From NCBI RefSeq assembly GCF_002019645.1, contig NZ_KV917374.1, forward strand, positions 3,236,696 through 3,300,695: a stretch of 64,000 bases of DNA, written 5' to 3'. Every line of letters begins with the position of its first letter. Within the stretch, counting starts at the first letter, position 1. Positions 16,911-25,406 of this stretch are shown one piece after another. The translations under genes were made by a program, and so were the position numbers. Source of the DNA: Litchfieldia alkalitelluris. Its GTDB lineage: Bacteria; Bacillota; Bacilli; Bacillales; Bacillaceae_L. A model generated the notes under the pieces. It was not told where the DNA came from. It worked only from the letters and a program-made list of their open reading frames with translations, and searched no databases.

Positions 16911-18540
16911 CAGTTTGGTGGTTTAATCTCTCAAGCTCTTCTTCAATTCTTACTGTGTCAATTCGTTCAAACAAGGGTTCTACTTTTGACAAATGCTGCG
17001 ATTTAACAAAAAATGCACTCCAATCATTCTTTGTTGTATTTATCATTTCCTTTACCTTTTCGCTTGAAAAAGGAAGGAATGGAGTGAGGATATGAGCTAA
17101 ATTTGCAATTAGAAAAACACAATCCGCAAGAGTTTGTTTACAAGACTCGGTATCATCCTTTATTTGTTTCCAAGGCTGTTGTTCATCAAAGTATTTATTC
17201 GAGAATCTAACAAGCTCAAATACTTTATCTAATCCTTGTTTGAATGAAGTTGCTTCAATGCAATAACCCACTTCTTTATATAAACGATTAATTTTATAAT
17301 GTATATTCGAAGTTATTTCTTTTTCAGGGATTACCCCATCGAATGACTTTTCAATAAATTTCAAAGTCCGATTAACGAAGTTTCCATAAGCCCCCAATAA
17401 CTCGCTATTATGGCTATAAATGAACTCTTTCCAAGAAAAATCAGCATCTCGGTTCTCTGGTGAGTTAATTGTTAAGAAATACCTAATAGAATCTGGTTCG
17501 TATCTTTCTAATATATCTGGAATCCAAACAGCCCAATTATTACTTGTAGATAATTTTTTCTTTTCCAGGGTCAAATACTCGTTTGAAACAATATGTGTTG
17601 GCAATGGGTCTTTTCCAAGACCAGCAAGAATTCCAGCCCATATAATCGAATGGAAAGGGATATTATCTTTCCCGTGAACATAATAAGATTGAGCCGAGGT
17701 GTTCCAAAACGTTGAGTCATCACTTTTTGTTTCATTAGCCCATAGTTTACTTGCTGTATAATATCCTGATACAGCCTCAATCCAAACATAGATTTTCTTA
17801 TCTTCATATCCAACAACTGGAACACTTACCCCAATAGGCAAATCCCTTGAAACGGCTCTATCTTGCAATCCTTCCTTTAAATAGCGTTTCGTTAGAGAAA
17901 TAGCATTTTCCCTCCATCGCTTCTTGTCTTCAGCTTCTTGAGTATAGTTGTCCAAAATATTTTGGAAAGAGCTCAAAGAAAAATAAAAATGCTCTGTAAA
18001 CCTTGTTGTAGGCGGATTTCCGCATATTTTACATTTTCTATCCAGCAGTTCAAGTGGCTCTAACACGCTGGAACAAGCGTCACATTGGTCACCCCGAGCA
18101 TTTGCACCACAATGAGGACACCCCCCCTCAACATAACGATCGGGTAAAAATTGCTGATCATATTCACAATAGGTTTGTTCAATTTCCTTTTTAAAGATGT
18201 ATCCTTTATCAAGCAACTCTAAAAATATCTCTTGAACGATTTTATGGTGATGTGTCGTATCGGTTCTTGTATATATATCATATGTGAAGCCTAATCTTGT
18301 AAAACAATCTGCAAATTCCTGGTGATAACGGTCTGCAATCGCTTTTGGAGTTACACCTTCTTGTTTTGCCCTGATTGTAATAGGAGTTCCATTACAATCA
18401 CTTCCCGAAACATATAAAACTTTTTCTCCCTTTAACCGGTAATATCTCGCAAGAATGTCTCCAGGCAACAAACTTGAAATATGACCTAAATGTAATGAGC
18501 CGTTCGCATAAGCCCAAGCCCCACCAATAAATATACTCAT
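16906..18540 (-). CDS. metS: Methionyl-tRNA synthetase (short form, likely the second copy)
   Basis: Class I synthetase attaching Met to tRNA-Met. 544 residues: the HIGH-type signature HLGH in [11 protein letters not shown], the zinc knuckle [16 protein letters not shown] and a second CKICG, FYFSL, the tRNA acceptor region and a KMSKS equivalent KKLSTS. The C-terminal EMAP/tRNA-binding domain of the usual Bacillus MetG is missing, so this looks like the accessory MetRS2 type found in some bacilli, where a second enzyme can confer tolerance to MetRS inhibitors. It is preceded by a T-box leader. The main metG is expected elsewhere, which I cannot check. Confidence 0.88.
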   Translation of the reverse strand: MSIFIGGAWAYANGSLHLGHISSLLPGDILARYYRLKGEKVLYVSGSDCNGTPITIRAKQEGVTPKAIADRYHQEFADCFTRLGFTYDIYTRTDTTHHHKIVQEIFLELLDKGYIFKKEIEQTYCEYDQQFLPDRYVEGGCPHCGANARGDQCDACSSVLEPLELLDRKCKICGNPPTTRFTEHFYFSLSSFQNILDNYTQEAEDKKRWRENAISLTKRYLKEGLQDRAVSRDLPIGVSVPVVGYEDKKIYVWIEAVSGYYTASKLWANETKSDDSTFWNTSAQSYYVHGKDNIPFHSIIWAGILAGLGKDPLPTHIVSNEYLTLEKKKLSTSNNWAVWIPDILERYEPDSIRYFLTINSPENRDADFSWKEFIYSHNSELLGAYGNFVNRTLKFIEKSFDGVIPEKEITSNIHYKINRLYKEVGYCIEATSFKQGLDKVFELVRFSNKYFDEQQPWKQIKDDTESCKQTLADCVFLIANLAHILTPFLPFSSEKVKEMINTTKNDWSAFFVKSQHLSKVEPLFERIDTVRIEEELERLNHQTV

Positions 18541-18586
18541 TAATAAAAACCTCCCGATATGATTATAATTTTTGAAAACAAAAAAA

Positions 18587-18850
18587 CCTCGCCCTTAACT
18601 GTAATAGTTAAGGACGAGGTTTGAATTTCCTCGTGGTACCACCTTAATTTGCAAATAGCTCACACTATTTGCCTCAACAAGTACGGAGTATTATTAAAAT
18701 GGCTACTCTTATACTGTGACATTGATAACGAGTGCCAAATCCCGTCGTATCCTACTAATCCATAAAGTACGTTCAGTACGAAGCTCAGAGACCATTGTTC
18801 AAATGAATGTTTTTGCTTCTTTTCAGCTACCGAAGCTCTCTGGTGAAAAA
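18587..18850 (-). promoter_or_regulatory. T-box leader of the methionyl-tRNA synthetase gene
   Basis: The conserved T-box AAGGTGGTACCACG is at 18632-18645 (minus strand). The terminator CCTCG(N)CCTTAAC...GTTAAGGGCGAGG with a run of seven Ts lies at 18580-18620. Stem I begins near 18845 (AGAGAGCTTCGG). An ATG at 18793-18795 sits in the specifier-loop position, matching Met. Uncharged tRNA-Met would stabilise the antiterminator and switch on the synthetase gene. Confidence 0.9.
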
Positions 18851-19000
18851 CTATAACATTTTACTTTTTCTCTTCTTTGCTTTTGGTTTTAATTACCAAT
18901 ATTTTATTCAAAATTTATCTTAAAGTCAACTTTCATATTTCGAAATATTTTTACTTTTACAAATAAAACGAAATGCATATTTAACTAAACCGCCCATAGC

Positions 19001-19501
19001 TTAACGTAAATTCTTCAACCATTGTTCATCCCACTGAAAATATACTTCTCTATTTTCCTTTTGAAGGAATAAAGATTTGGGGTAAGGTAAAGCTAGTTCG
19101 GGCATATTTTCAGCACTAAAATAACGTAGTTCAGTAGTTTCGTTATCTATTGGACTAAGTTTACCACTTTGAATAATACACTCAAACATCAAGACGTTAT
19201 ATTCTACTTTATGACCATTAGGATATTGGTAACGATAGTCTTTCCCACCAAATACACCTAATAACTTTTTAGGCACAACATATAATCCTGTCTCTTCCCA
19301 TACTTCACGAACAATTGCTTCGGCAGGTGCTTCTCCAAGTTCAATTGCACCAGCAGGAAGGCTCCAGTTTTCACCATTCCTTTTGTTTTGTAATAAAATT
19401 TCTCCTAACTCATTTCTAACAATCCCTGCAACACTCGGCATAAAAATTAGTTCATTACCTACTTTTTCACGGAGTTTTTTGTAATAATCCGACATTCCCA
19501 T
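19001..19501 (-). CDS. NUDIX hydrolase
   Basis: 166 residues; Nudix box GAIELGEAPAEAIVREVWEETGL near residues 51-73 with all expected Gly, Glu and Arg residues, preceded by SVAGIVRNELGEILLQNKR. The MGMSDYYKKLREKVG start extension and WDEQWLKNLR tail are common in a Bacillus subgroup of unknown substrate. AAGGTGG stands seven bases before the ATG at 19501. The stop region carries CCGCCCATAGCTTAA, a variant of the tag seen at other gene-end repeats here. Confidence 0.82.
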   Translation of the reverse strand: MGMSDYYKKLREKVGNELIFMPSVAGIVRNELGEILLQNKRNGENWSLPAGAIELGEAPAEAIVREVWEETGLYVVPKKLLGVFGGKDYRYQYPNGHKVEYNVLMFECIIQSGKLSPIDNETTELRYFSAENMPELALPYPKSLFLQKENREVYFQWDEQWLKNLR

Positions 19502-19554
19502 TGCCCAACCACCTTGTGTTATTTATTTCTAAAAGTAAATTCTAGTCTATATTC

Positions 19555-19640
19555 CGAGAGGCTTCTCCGGTAGCACTAGAAGCATCTGCTCTTTTTCCGA
19601 GAGGCTGTAAAATAAAGCCCACCGTTACTTTAAGTATATT
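19555..19640. repeat. Gene-end repeat with direct repeats of GCCTCTCGGAA
   Basis: On the minus strand GCCTCTCGGAA occurs twice about 45 bp apart, around a GCTTCT/AGAAGC hairpin. A CCCACCGTTACTTTAAG tag lies next to the end of the gene at 19644. Confidence 0.4.
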
Positions 19641-19643
19641 AGT

Positions 19644-19934
19644 TCACAAAGACTGTTTATAAGTTACAAGAAAAGGTGCCAACAAAGAACCTATTATAAA
19701 AATACAAATAGCTATTCCAAGTGTCATAAGACCATTGCTACTAAAAGGGGAAAGTAAATAACCGAAGGTGAGCATTGGAAGAATAGTAAAAGAGACAAAA
19801 ATTAACCTGCTTGGTATTGTTATCCCGTGTATTGTATCACATTCGTTACATTTAATAGGTTTATAATTCTCCCAAAAGGATTTATAGATTTTACTCCAAC
19901 TAAAGTGTGCATTGCATTTCCCGCATCTTTTCAT
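19644..19934 (-). CDS. Small zinc-ribbon membrane protein (CXXC-20-CXXC type)
   Basis: About 96 residues from the ATG at 19934 (MKRCGKCNAHFSW), which follows GGAG. Two CxxC pairs (CGKC and CNEC) spaced about 20-25 residues apart form a likely zinc ribbon, followed by two hydrophobic helices (LIFVSFTILPMLTFGYLL and LMTLGIAICIFIIGSLLAPF). The layout matches a small uncharacterised Bacillaceae family. Function unknown; the ribbon should face the cytosol. It lies immediately downstream of the nucleotide-metabolism-like gene 19967-20359 and may be cotranscribed. Confidence 0.65.
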   Translation of the reverse strand: MKRCGKCNAHFSWSKIYKSFWENYKPIKCNECDTIHGITIPSRLIFVSFTILPMLTFGYLLSPFSSNGLMTLGIAICIFIIGSLLAPFLVTYKQSL

Positions 19935-19966
19935 AATAATCATCTCCATTAATATCTCTGAATTTC

Positions 19967-20359
19967 CTAAGGCTTTGATTTATTAACCTGCGCAATCAAT
20001 TCATCAATGGTTCCGATACATTGCCTAACTTCAGATAAATGGTAAAACGTACTGGTTGTTTCGAATTTATTTACTTCTTCATTTTGGGAATAGAGATAAA
20101 TTCTTTTTCCTTGTCCCAGTGCAATCCCAAACTCAATATGACTTCCTTTACCTGCTGGTAATAAAACAATGATAAAATCTGCTTCCAATACAGCATTCCT
20201 TTCTTGCTGTCCTATTTCTTTTAAATCCTGAATCGTTGAAGCTCTATCATTTTGTGTCCAATCATATGTTTGAATGAAACCTTTATTTATTAACACATTA
20301 CTAACGTAACGAACTGTATCTATATTTTTAAAGCTCGATGCAACATAAAACTTTTTCAT
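19967..20359 (-). CDS. Nucleoside 2-deoxyribosyltransferase-like protein
   Basis: About 130 residues: MKKFYVASSF, then NAVLEADFIIVLLPAGKGSHIEFGIALGQGKRIYLYS. The glycine-rich GSHIEFGIALG segment with its Glu is the active-site region of the nucleoside deoxyribosyltransferase fold, which moves deoxyribose between bases or hydrolyses nucleotides. I chose ATG 20359 because AAGGAGG stands upstream; a start at 20386 would put that site inside the coding sequence. Family is likely; the substrate is unknown, and related proteins in defence systems make caution sensible. Confidence 0.7.
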   Translation of the reverse strand: MKKFYVASSFKNIDTVRYVSNVLINKGFIQTYDWTQNDRASTIQDLKEIGQQERNAVLEADFIIVLLPAGKGSHIEFGIALGQGKRIYLYSQNEEVNKFETTSTFYHLSEVRQCIGTIDELIAQVNKSKP

Positions 20360-20443
20360 AAGTATCAAATCCTCCTTAACACTCAAACTTTACCTCAAAA
20401 AACCAATCCTTCTTCAACGTTACTGAGCCTATACTTCTACAAC

Positions 20444-20478
20444 AATAGGCACTAATCCTGCTTGGATCAGTGCCTATT
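20444..20478 (-). terminator. 15-bp hairpin
   Basis: AATAGGCACTAATCC (20444-20458) and GGATCAGTGCCTATT (20464-20478). The single mismatch is A-C in plus-strand RNA but U-G in minus-strand RNA, so the structure fits a minus-strand transcript, ending whatever comes from the degraded block to its right. Confidence 0.6.
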
Positions 20479-20517
20479 GTTATTCTAGATTTGCCTCTTT
20501 AATACAAAAAGTTATCT

Positions 20518-20640
20518 TTAAATAGTTCTTTCGACGATTAGCCTTGCTTTTTCATCAAATTGGTTATGGAATTCTTGTAGTAAAAAATATTTATGTCCAA
20601 GACTTTCGCCATCATTTATATAGGTATCTATCCTTGTGAA
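20518..20640 (-). pseudogene. C-terminal fragment of an unknown protein
   Basis: A frame without start reads RIDTYINDGESLGHKYFLLQEFHNQ and ends KARLIVERTI. It overlaps the tail of the next fragment in another phase. The residues look coding but too little is left to name the family. Confidence 0.4.
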
Positions 20641-20790
20641 TAAAATGAAAGAACACCTACTAATACAAAGAAAAGTTGTATAACTACACCTACGATACTA
20701 CAAACCATTCCTGTTGTAGCAAGACCACTACCTTCCTCATTTTTGTTTTGGATTTCTGCCTTTGCTTTTTTCGAAAAAATAATTCCTATA
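20628..20790 (-). pseudogene. C-terminal fragment of a DUF4190-like membrane protein
   Basis: Reads DLGIIGIIFSKKAKAEIQNKN then GLATTGMVCSIVGVVIQLFF and stops at 20628. The pattern of short basic loop, Glu/Asn-rich turn and second hydrophobic helix resembles the end of DUF4190 proteins. It is joined directly to the truncated desaturase, so a deletion has fused two unrelated genes. Confidence 0.5.
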
Positions 20791-21191
20791 ATACCAAGAT
20801 CTCCCTTTCTACCTTCATAAATTTCTTATAACCAGAAAAGCTACCTGGGAACTTTGCTTCCATTTCTGCTTTCATTTTTTCCTTGTTTCTCGATGGAGAA
20901 AAGGTCAAGTCTCCAAATTTCAATGTATATAAAGGATCAATTTCCTGTAGTTCCATATAATCCTGTAAACGACGTCCACTCATCTGAAATAATTCTTCAA
21001 GGATGGAAGGCATCATAAAGAAAGTGGGACCTAAATCAAAGGTGTAATCAGCTAGAGTGAGTTTTGACGTCCTGCCGCCGATAATTGGTTGCTTTTCATA
21101 CACATTCACCACATAGCCCTGAAAGAAGCATAGAAACTGCTAGCCCACCAGGACCTGCGCCAATCACTGCGATCTTTTTCCTCTTTGTCAA
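20786..21191 (-). pseudogene. Truncated, frameshifted carotenoid (phytoene-type) desaturase
   Basis: Starts at TTG 21191 with MTKRKKIAVIGAGPGGLA, the FAD-binding dinucleotide motif of CrtI/CrtN enzymes. A frameshift occurs near 21125, then NVYEKQPIIGGRTSKLTL, FDLGPTFFMMPSILEELF and FPGSFSGYKKFMKVER follow. Only about 130 of the usual 490-500 residues remain before the reading passes into an unrelated fragment. Intact homologues desaturate C30/C40 carotenoids; this copy cannot work. Confidence 0.8.
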
Positions 21192-21212
21192 ATTAATCAA
21201 TCCTCCATCACC

Positions 21213-21254
21213 ATTATACAAACATTATACATATCTGTATAATGTTTGTATAAT
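21213..21254. promoter_or_regulatory. Perfect 19-bp inverted repeat: likely operator of the lost desaturase operon
   Basis: ATTATACAAACATTATACA (21213-21231), four spacer bases, then its exact complement (21236-21254). An extra GTTTGTATAAT half-site follows to about 21264. It overlaps the promoter region of the desaturase remnant. The size and symmetry suit a TetR-family dimer pair; no regulator gene is in the window next to it. Confidence 0.65.
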
Positions 21255-21462
21255 GTTTGTATAATCCGCTAACATCAACATATTTCTAGGAATTTTGATT
21301 AGACATAGAACTTTGTACAACCTTCGTCTAAGCTGTTTCAACTGCTGAGATAATCTCCGTTACAAGAAAATAACAACAAGGAGACAGGGAATTTCTCAAA
21401 ATAAGAAAACAGAAATGACAGAGACTTGAAAAGGGGTTGTGGTGTTCTAGAGAGAATAAAAA

Positions 21463-21495
21463 ATCACCTGCACATAAGTGTCAGGTGATCTTTAG
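21463..21495. terminator. Hairpin terminator
   Basis: ATCACCTG and CAGGTGAT (21463-21489) with A-rich and T-rich flanks. On the minus strand it is followed by T-rich sequence and probably ends the zinc-ribbon gene transcript. Positions 21255-21460 otherwise show nothing. Confidence 0.65.
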
Positions 21496-21607
21496 GTTTC
21501 TTCATACATAGAACAGATTTTTTCAACTCCTATTTTCAAATTAGTACTCAAAACTGAACTACTAGTATTCTTTGCTAGGTACTTTTTTGTGAAATTCAGC
21601 CTTCCAT

Positions 21608-21814
21608 TTATCCTCCAAAGAAAAAATCGATAACATTAGATGCTGTTGACGCATTTTTATTATAAAGCTCCGAATAACCACAATTCTTACAATACACAAC
21701 AATAAAACGATTATGTTGAATATCAAACATTTTTGATAAACCTGTTCCGGTTGTAGCGATTTCCTTTGTACCCGCTTCTGTCCCACCACATTTTATACAC
21801 CCTTTTTTGTTCAA
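21608..21814 (-). CDS. Small zinc-ribbon protein
   Basis: 68 residues: CIKCGG near the N-terminus and YCKNCGYSELY in the middle form a four-cysteine zinc ribbon, ending with a hydrophobic VIDFFFGG tail. This matches the short zinc-ribbon nucleic-acid-binding-like proteins common in Firmicutes; biochemical role unknown. AGGAGG precedes the start. It follows the disrupted membrane gene at 21847 and may share its transcript. Confidence 0.7.
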   Translation of the reverse strand: MNKKGCIKCGGTEAGTKEIATTGTGLSKMFDIQHNRFIVVYCKNCGYSELYNKNASTASNVIDFFFGG

Positions 21815-21846
21815 GTAATCTCCTCCTAACCATTGTATAATTGCTA

Positions 21847-22404
21847 TTAACTACCAATATATGAAATGTTGAATTCTCTTATTTTCTTTGTAAACCAATA
21901 ATAAATTGCCGCAAACTTCCCGTCTCTGTCTAAGGTTATCTTTTCTCCGTCTTTAAAGTAGATTTCAAAACTAGACATTTTTTCTTCTTTATTAGCTAAA
22001 TGGTAAATTACTTTTTCTACTTCTTTCCAACTGTATTCTTGTTTTTCGAGTGAGTAAATATTACTGTAGGTAATTCCACTATCACTTAAATGCTTATAAT
22101 AATTAGCTCCATATAAGATAGGGAAGAAGCTAACTACAAATAACAAAGTGCTAATTACAATCGATTTTTTATTAACATTCAAAGCATATAGTAGCAATCC
22201 TGCAACCACCCATAAAATAAATCCTGCACCTTATAATAAATAAGAGCCTTTTGGAAGTTGAATGAACCAGGTTTCAGTTGTATGATGCATAAAATCAGAT
22301 ATCAAGAACGGGAAAAGACCTAATGCAAAAGGAATTGAGATGGCAACAATAATAGATGCTACCGCAAATATGTGCCTCTTTTCATAGTATTGTGATTTCT
22401 CCAT
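21847..22404 (-). pseudogene. Membrane protein gene interrupted by TAA
   Basis: ATG 22404, with AAAGGAGG, starts MEKSQYYEKRHIFAVASIIVAI...PKGSYLL, followed by an in-frame TAA (22228-22237 area), then GAGFILWVVAGLLLYALNVNKKS...KVIYHLANKEEKMSSFEIYFKDGEKI to 21847. Without the stop it would be 185 residues with three or four membrane helices and a soluble C-terminal domain. The second half could be expressed alone only from a poor start. No family name recognised. Confidence 0.65.
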
Positions 22405-22583
22405 GTATTACCTCCTTTATATCTTTTCAAAAGCTTAATACATATACGCGAAAAAAACTTGTAGGTTTCAAAATTTTCCAAATACGTTTATTAATATTTA
22501 TAAGTTCCTTTTCTTGAGATACAATGATTCATCATTATACAATTAGTTCGTATTTTAATCGAAATGAGGAAGAGGGAGAACAC

Positions 22584-23042
22584 TTGGAGAATCTTAATGG
22601 ATTTATCGGAAGTTGGATGAGTCATCGAAAAGCTTTAATGGAGTTATTGGATGTTGTTGACAGTGAGCATTTAAATTACAAACCTTGGGAAGATGCAATG
22701 TCATTTTCTGAACTTGTTATACATATTACCAGCTCAATGGATATGTTTGCCCAAACAGTAAAAAGTGGTGAATTTACACCACCAAAAGAATTAAAATCCT
22801 TTGCTACCTTGGATGACCTTAAATTAATTGTTCAATCTGAAACTGAAGAGACAACAACGATTTTACAATCCTTAAATTCAGAGCAACTAAGCCAACTTAT
22901 TGAGTTTTATGGAATGAACTTACCTGGTATGACACTTTTAGAAAATGCTAAGGACCATGAAATCCATCATAAAGGCCAAATATTTACATATGCCCGCATG
23001 ACAGGCGCACAAAACTTGCCTTTCTTCATTAGTAGATCATAG
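22584..23042 (+). CDS. DinB-family protein
   Basis: 152 residues from TTG 22584 (LENLNGFIGSWMSHRKALMELL), chosen because AGAGGGAG lies just upstream; the ATG at 22524 has no ribosome site. DinB/YfiT-like four-helix bundle with the expected metal ligands: SFSELVIHITSSMD and a late DHEIHHKGQ. Members include bacillithiol transferases and mycothiol-dependent enzymes, others unknown. Monocistronic with a strong terminator, and the only intact DinB gene here. Confidence 0.8.
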   Translation: MENLNGFIGSWMSHRKALMELLDVVDSEHLNYKPWEDAMSFSELVIHITSSMDMFAQTVKSGEFTPPKELKSFATLDDLKLIVQSETEETTTILQSLNSEQLSQLIEFYGMNLPGMTLLENAKDHEIHHKGQIFTYARMTGAQNLPFFISRS

Positions 23043-23065
23043 ATTTTATCCTTAGTCCTACACTT

Positions 23066-23096
23066 CGCTTGGATTAAATCCAAGCGGTTTTTTATT
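23066..23096 (+). terminator. Terminator of the DinB gene
   Basis: CGCTTGGA and TCCAAGCG around ATTAAA-type loop, followed by GGTTTTTTATT. Confidence 0.85.
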
Positions 23097-23177
23097 ATCT
23101 TGATTACTAATATTATCGTTATTTATTCCTAGAAAACTTCAATTACTACTATAAGAGTTGTTTCGGAAAATTCACTC

Positions 23178-23654
23178 CTACTTATTATTTAAATTTAACT
23201 TAGTCTCATTTTCAGCTATTTTTCTTAATTCTTTGGCACGTGTAGTAATAAACTCTCTCATATACTTCTCTAAAAACATTTTATCAGCCAGTACACCCAC
23301 GATTCCAAGTGGAGATTTATATCTAAATAAATCAATCATAACGGTTCCAGCCGAATGTTCCTTAAACAAATGTGTGTGAGTGAATGAATGGAAAGCTCCT
23401 TTGACCATCACATCTACGAATTTAAACGGTTTTTCCATTATAGTAACTTCTGCTGTCAATCTTTGTTTTATACCAAAATGAATGGCTTCCCAAGTTACAA
23501 AGTCGCCTTTCTCAAGTAACCCTTCAGTCACGCCAGCAACTGCTCTCTCTTTTGTCTTAATAGTTGTTCTTGTATGGATCTCTACATTTCTAGCAAGATC
23601 AAAACAAACCTCTACAGGTGCATTAATATATTGTTGATGTTCGATAAGTGGCAT
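23178..23654 (-). CDS. SRPBCC/polyketide-cyclase-like protein
   Basis: 158 residues of the START-like ligand-binding fold: MPLIEHQQYINAPVEVCFDLARNVEIH, GDFVTWEAIHFGIKQRLTAEV, then FKFVDVMVKGAFHSFTHTHLF and a C-terminal helix DKMFLEKYMREFI. Such proteins bind hydrophobic ligands or serve as coenzyme Q-binding-like domains; the ligand is unknown. The first half resembles Bacillus proteins annotated as SRPBCC family. Monocistronic, minus strand. Confidence 0.75.
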   Translation of the reverse strand: MPLIEHQQYINAPVEVCFDLARNVEIHTRTTIKTKERAVAGVTEGLLEKGDFVTWEAIHFGIKQRLTAEVTIMEKPFKFVDVMVKGAFHSFTHTHLFKEHSAGTVMIDLFRYKSPLGIVGVLADKMFLEKYMREFITTRAKELRKIAENETKLNLNNK

Positions 23655-23730
23655 TTCAAGTACCTCAATTCCCCAGAGATCTATAATCTCTTATATGTAA
23701 TAAAAAGCGGAACAACAACACACCAGTTAT

Positions 23731-24411
23731 TCACCATCTTTTATCAACAGTTCCTAATTCCCCCAAAATGAAAGGTATTTCTGATAACTCATCAATAATA
23801 CCATCTGCATCAACATGATTCCATTGAGAATCTCTCTTCCAAATTGCTTTCATTCCAACACTTTGAGCAGCTTTAACATCATTTTCTGGATGATCACCTA
23901 TGTATATACTTTCATGTGCTGTTACACCTAATCTTTCTAATGCTCTATTAAAAATTATAGCATCTGGCTTTTTAGTACCTTCCCACTCTGAGATTAGTAT
24001 CGTGTCAAAATACTTTTTTATGTTTAATGTCTCTATATTATCCATTTGAAATTGTCCATATCCATTTGTGATCATACCTAAAAAGAGATTTTCACTCTTT
24101 AATTCTGATAACATTTTAAATAATCCTGAAAATGGGACACAACAATTTTTAAACTCAGCAATATAATCCGATAGCAAATCTTCTGGAGAAAGAGCTATTA
24201 TATTAAATTCATCGGCTAATTGTGTATATACTTTATCTTTCCACACATACCCGCGTCGGTCCAATTCTATAAATCTAGAAACATACTTCTCTTTCGGCAT
24301 ATGTCCTAGCTGATTTATTAATCTATCATATTGAAGATTAATAAATAGTTTTAATGACTCATCTCGATTTAATAAAGTCCCATCTAAATCAAATATGACT
24401 GCTTTAATCAT
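23731..24411 (-). CDS. HAD-superfamily hydrolase (YjjG/phosphatase type)
   Basis: 226 residues with all four HAD motifs: FDLDGTLLN (nucleophile Asp), GMITNGYG (Thr), KKPDAIIF (Lys) and YIGDHPENDVKAA (acidic pair). The C1 cap is alpha-helical, as in 5'-nucleotidase/phosphoglycolate-like members. It probably dephosphorylates a small metabolite; house-cleaning nucleotidase activity is one option. Monocistronic. Confidence 0.82.
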   Translation of the reverse strand: MIKAVIFDLDGTLLNRDESLKLFINLQYDRLINQLGHMPKEKYVSRFIELDRRGYVWKDKVYTQLADEFNIIALSPEDLLSDYIAEFKNCCVPFSGLFKMLSELKSENLFLGMITNGYGQFQMDNIETLNIKKYFDTILISEWEGTKKPDAIIFNRALERLGVTAHESIYIGDHPENDVKAAQSVGMKAIWKRDSQWNHVDADGIIDELSEIPFILGELGTVDKRW

Positions 24412-24529
24412 GTATATGTTTGCTCCTGTTCCTTTTCTCTTTCGTTAGCCTATATTGTACTGAATGAACCTACTAAAATCTCATCAATGTTGACTTTTTA
24501 AGGCGGCTGAAGGATTTTAGTACAAATCA

Positions 24530-24697
24530 TTACTTCATGTCTTCTAATTCCTTTTCTATTACTTCGTTACTCACTCTTTCGAATTCAACATCCTTCACGT
24601 TAAGGTGTTTAGAAATTAACCTTAATTGATATTTTATGGTGGAAAGACTATAAACTACATATAAAACAAATAAGATGTTCATTACTAACCAAAACAA
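24530..24697 (-). CDS. Small membrane protein, 55 residues
   Basis: A TTG at 24697 follows AAAGGAG and opens MFWLVMNILFVLYVVYSLST, one transmembrane helix, then a charged helix (VKDVEFERVSNEVIEKELED). Too short for most gene finders, but the ribosome site and amphipathic tail make it credible. No family recognised. Between 24698 and 24997 I see no other gene. Confidence 0.5.
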   Translation of the reverse strand: MFWLVMNILFVLYVVYSLSTIKYQLRLISKHLNVKDVEFERVSNEVIEKELEDMK

Positions 24698-24997
24698 TAA
24701 TAAAATCTCCTTTAGAAACTAAAAGACTAAAAGTCTGTCGTTCCAAAGTTATGTTTATTAGTCGCTGTGAAGTCAACGGTTCATCTAAATCACAATTAAA
24801 CTATACTACAGACTTAGAAAAAACTTCCATAGCTATTTTCGCTTATAACGCACAGGTAAAGAGAGAAGAATCATTAAATCTATTAACAAGATGTTAAATG
24901 GAAGGGTGACTTCCTTTTGAGAAAAAGAAACACCTCCTACCCTCACATATTTAAAAATATAGCGAATTATGTTAGTGAAAGGGTAAGGTGAGACAAA

Positions 24998-25135
24998 ATG
25001 AATACACAGAAAACGAAATTATCATACGACGAAATTGATAAATTACTTGAATCTATGGATAAAGATAAACTAATCGATATAAAATGGAAGTTGGTAACCG
25101 AAGAGGAAATCGAATATCTGTTAAAAACACATTAA
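24998..25135 (+). CDS. Small acidic protein, 45 residues
   Basis: ATG 24998 is preceded by AAGGTGAG. Reads MNTQKTKLSYDEIDKLLES, then a charged segment ending EEEIEYLLKTH. Highly charged, likely helical, no membrane segment. The clean start and codon pattern support a real gene; no family recognised. Downstream to 25406 I see only fragments resembling the hairpin repeats (near 25195-25225 and 25290-25330). Confidence 0.5.
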   Translation: MNTQKTKLSYDEIDKLLESMDKDKLIDIKWKLVTEEEIEYLLKTH

Positions 25136-25406
25136 TCTAGGGAACTTTTTTTAGATTTGCTTATTTTCAGAGTTATCTTTCATAGTGATATGCAAAAATG
25201 CCCTCTTGCATAGAACGCATTTAACATCAATGAAGAAAACGTGAAATGAAACATCTGGATACAAATAACATTTCTCCCTTTATTTCACCCCGTTAGGGTT
25301 ATTGCGCTATTTTAGCTTAAAAGGGATAAAGCTCTCAATCTAGAAGACAAAGAAAAATCTAAACAGAGAATTAACCCCCATCATATAATCGTATTTCTTT
25401 AACGTA

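Noticed and set aside
5578-25330. Integron attC-site idea for the hairpin repeats
   Set aside because: The CTAACGG tag only partly fits an attC core box, the matching second core is missing after the hairpin, and no integrase is in the window.
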